This document shows, piece after piece, positions 63,060-64,000 of a stretch of DNA of 64,000 bases (position 1 is the first letter of the stretch; each line of letters starts with the position of its first letter). The DNA is from Sphingomonadales bacterium (lineage in GTDB: Bacteria > Pseudomonadota > Alphaproteobacteria > Sphingomonadales > Sphingomonadaceae): positions 1 through 64,000 of the forward strand of contig JAIYAY010000021.1 in the NCBI GenBank assembly GCA_027488785.1, read 5' to 3'. The notes under the pieces are model-generated. The model saw only the letters and a program-made list of their open reading frames with translations. It made no database searches and had not been told where the DNA came from. The position numbers and the translations under genes were made by a program.

Positions 63060-63617
63060 ATGAATGAAGGAAGAACGGCTTTAACGAATTTGGCGATGCG
63101 AACTGCGCGCGCCTCGGATGCGGAAGCCATCGCCCGTATTTATGCCCATCATGTGCAACATGGCACTGCCAGCTTTGATGCTATTCCCCGCACACCGGTT
63201 CAAACCGAAGAGAAGATCCTAGAAATATTGTCCAAGGGATGGCCGTTCATCGTGGCAGAGCGTGCCGAAACGATCATGGGCTATGCCTATGTGACCGCGT
63301 TTCGTGACCGGCTTGCTTATAGCTTTTCCTGCGAAGATTCGATCTATGTCGATCCAGCTTTTGTAGGGCAGGGTGTGGGCAGGCAGTTGATGCGCGCCTT
63401 AATGGAACGAGCTAGCAATTGCGGCTTTCGGCAGATGATTGCCGTCATTGGCGGCGGCGAACCCGCCTCGGTTGCTTTACATCATAAGATGGGGTTCGCC
63501 CATGCCGGACGTATGCGCAACGTTGGTCGTAAATTCGGTCGCTGGCTTGACACCGTCTATATGCAAGCCGAGCTTGGTGAGGGAGACCGATCAGCGCCAG
63601 CGCGAGAGCCTGCCTGA
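63060..63617 (+). CDS. GNAT family N-acetyltransferase (phosphinothricin acetyltransferase type)
   Basis: This 185-residue GNAT enzyme resembles the Pat/Bar group, which acetylates phosphinothricin or, more often, amino acids such as methionine sulfoximine analogues. The core has MRTARASDAEAIARIYAHHV, TASFDAIP, SIYVDPAFVGQGVGRQLM with the acetyl-CoA loop (GQGVGR) and SVALHHKMGFAHAGRM. ATG 63060 has no clear ribosome site; ATG 63096 (MRTARASD) is a possible alternative that starts exactly at the conserved region. The gene is divergent from usp. Confidence 0.82.
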   Translation: MNEGRTALTNLAMRTARASDAEAIARIYAHHVQHGTASFDAIPRTPVQTEEKILEILSKGWPFIVAERAETIMGYAYVTAFRDRLAYSFSCEDSIYVDPAFVGQGVGRQLMRALMERASNCGFRQMIAVIGGGEPASVALHHKMGFAHAGRMRNVGRKFGRWLDTVYMQAELGEGDRSAPAREPA

Positions 63618-63667
63618 TCGATTACAGGATGAGTGCGCGATAGTCGTGCGATAAGGAGAGAACAAAT

Positions 63668-64000
63668 ATGGCTGAGTTTGAATTGGTCGCCGATGGGCTT
63701 CGCTTCCCCGAAGGACCTGTGGTCATGCCCGACGGCAGCGTCATATTAGTGGAGATCGCGCAAGGACAAATCACGCGTGTGAGTCCCGATGGCAGCAAAT
63801 CCGTTATTGCCAAGCCCGGCGGCGGACCGAATGGCCTGGCGATGGGGCCGGATGGTAAGCTGTATTGCTGCAACAATGGCGGGTTCGAATATATCGAAGC
63901 CAATGGCTTTCTTGCGCCGCATGGCATTGCGAAGGATTATTCAGGCGGCCGGATTGAGCGCATCGATATTGAAACCGGCGAGGTCGAAATATTGTATAAA
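63668..64000 (+). CDS. SMP-30/gluconolactonase family protein, 5' part
   Basis: Only the first 111 codons are in the window. The sequence FELVADGLRFPEGPVVMPDG and KPGGGPNGLAMGPDGKLYCC are typical of the six-bladed SMP-30/gluconolactonase/LRE-like beta-propellers, which hydrolyse sugar lactones with a divalent metal; the Glu in FPEGP is a metal ligand in the family. AAGGAGAG precedes ATG 63668. It runs off the right end without a stop. Confidence 0.82.
   Translation, partial: MAEFELVADGLRFPEGPVVMPDGSVILVEIAQGQITRVSPDGSKSVIAKPGGGPNGLAMGPDGKLYCCNNGGFEYIEANGFLAPHGIAKDYSGGRIERIDIETGEVEILYK

Noticed and set aside
1-64000. tRNA, rRNA, tmRNA, CRISPR arrays, insertion sequences, prophage
   Set aside because: Scanning intergenic gaps by eye gave no cloverleaf with a T-loop motif, no regular spaced repeats and no transposase, integrase or phage genes. 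A covariance-model search would be decisive for RNAs.

Overview
The window looks like a chromosomal segment of an alphaproteobacterium of the order Sphingomonadales, probably a Sphingorhabdus/Sphingopyxis-type organism. Four things point there: the conserved rnd-lptC-lptA-lptB-rpoN block; an Rrf2-led suf operon with sufT and sufA at its end; a CrtZ-type carotenoid hydroxylase; and small dispersed inverted repeats of the kinds seen between sphingomonad genes. The genus is judged from remembered protein resemblance, not from a search. No phage, transposase, CRISPR array, rRNA or tRNA was seen.

Layout. 1-1.06 kb: rplM-rpsI with a strong terminator. 1.2-3.0 kb: an AT-richer pair, a small internally repeated protein and an FG-GAP lipoprotein. 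3.2-8.5 kb: an esterase-like hydrolase, then a surface-polymer group (flippase, glycerophosphotransferase-like protein, HAD-IB phosphatase, nucleotidyltransferase). 8.5-12.7 kb: rpoN, the LPS-transport genes lptBAC and an RNase D-type exonuclease. 12.9-17.0 kb: a two-domain cold-shock protein with a Gly/Arg-rich N-terminus, rpmG, and a four-gene overlapping operon (DUF3572, HAD, RidA, FemAB-like). 17.0-28.9 kb: a CoA-thioester catabolic block (acyl-CoA dehydrogenase, two enoyl-CoA hydratases, acyl-CoA ligase, aldehyde dehydrogenase, thiolase, SDR, TetR regulator, class III CoA-transferase, thiolase-like protein).

29-41.5 kb is mixed housekeeping: a lipoprotein, thrS, DUF305, a TauE-type exporter, uvrB, a DUF3617 lipoprotein with an EF-hand-like loop, a serine hydrolase, an M20 amidohydrolase, HNH, TerC, a DUF465 protein, dapD and a nucleotidase-type HAD. 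41.6-44.0 kb: a subtilase lipoprotein with a probable beta-barrel tail. 44.0-49.9 kb: the complete suf operon (Rrf2, sufB, a small TonB-C-like exported protein, sufC, sufD, sufS, sufT, sufA) with a palindromic operator at the regulator's start and a dispersed repeat between sufD and sufS. 50-54 kb: glpD coupled to a YeiH-type transporter, and an MFS carrier. 54-58.3 kb: CGFS glutaredoxin-BolA-DUF1476, then leuC, a small membrane protein, leuD and a quinone reductase. 58.4-64 kb: CrtZ, DUF454, a semialdehyde dehydrogenase, an APC permease, a universal stress protein with a perfect FNR-type box, a GNAT acetyltransferase and the start of an SMP-30 family lactonase.

Three modules stand out. The suf operon, the monothiol glutaredoxin/BolA pair and the Rrf2 operator suggest coordinated Fe-S cluster supply. 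The 17-29 kb block can activate an acid to a CoA ester and run a full beta-oxidation round. The FNR-type box suggests an oxygen-responsive stress gene. No single cluster can be called a new system with confidence. The best candidates for undescribed biology are the small exported protein embedded in the suf operon, the repeat-protein/FG-GAP pair, the small membrane protein between leuC and leuD, and the thiolase-like enzyme with a fused C-terminal domain.
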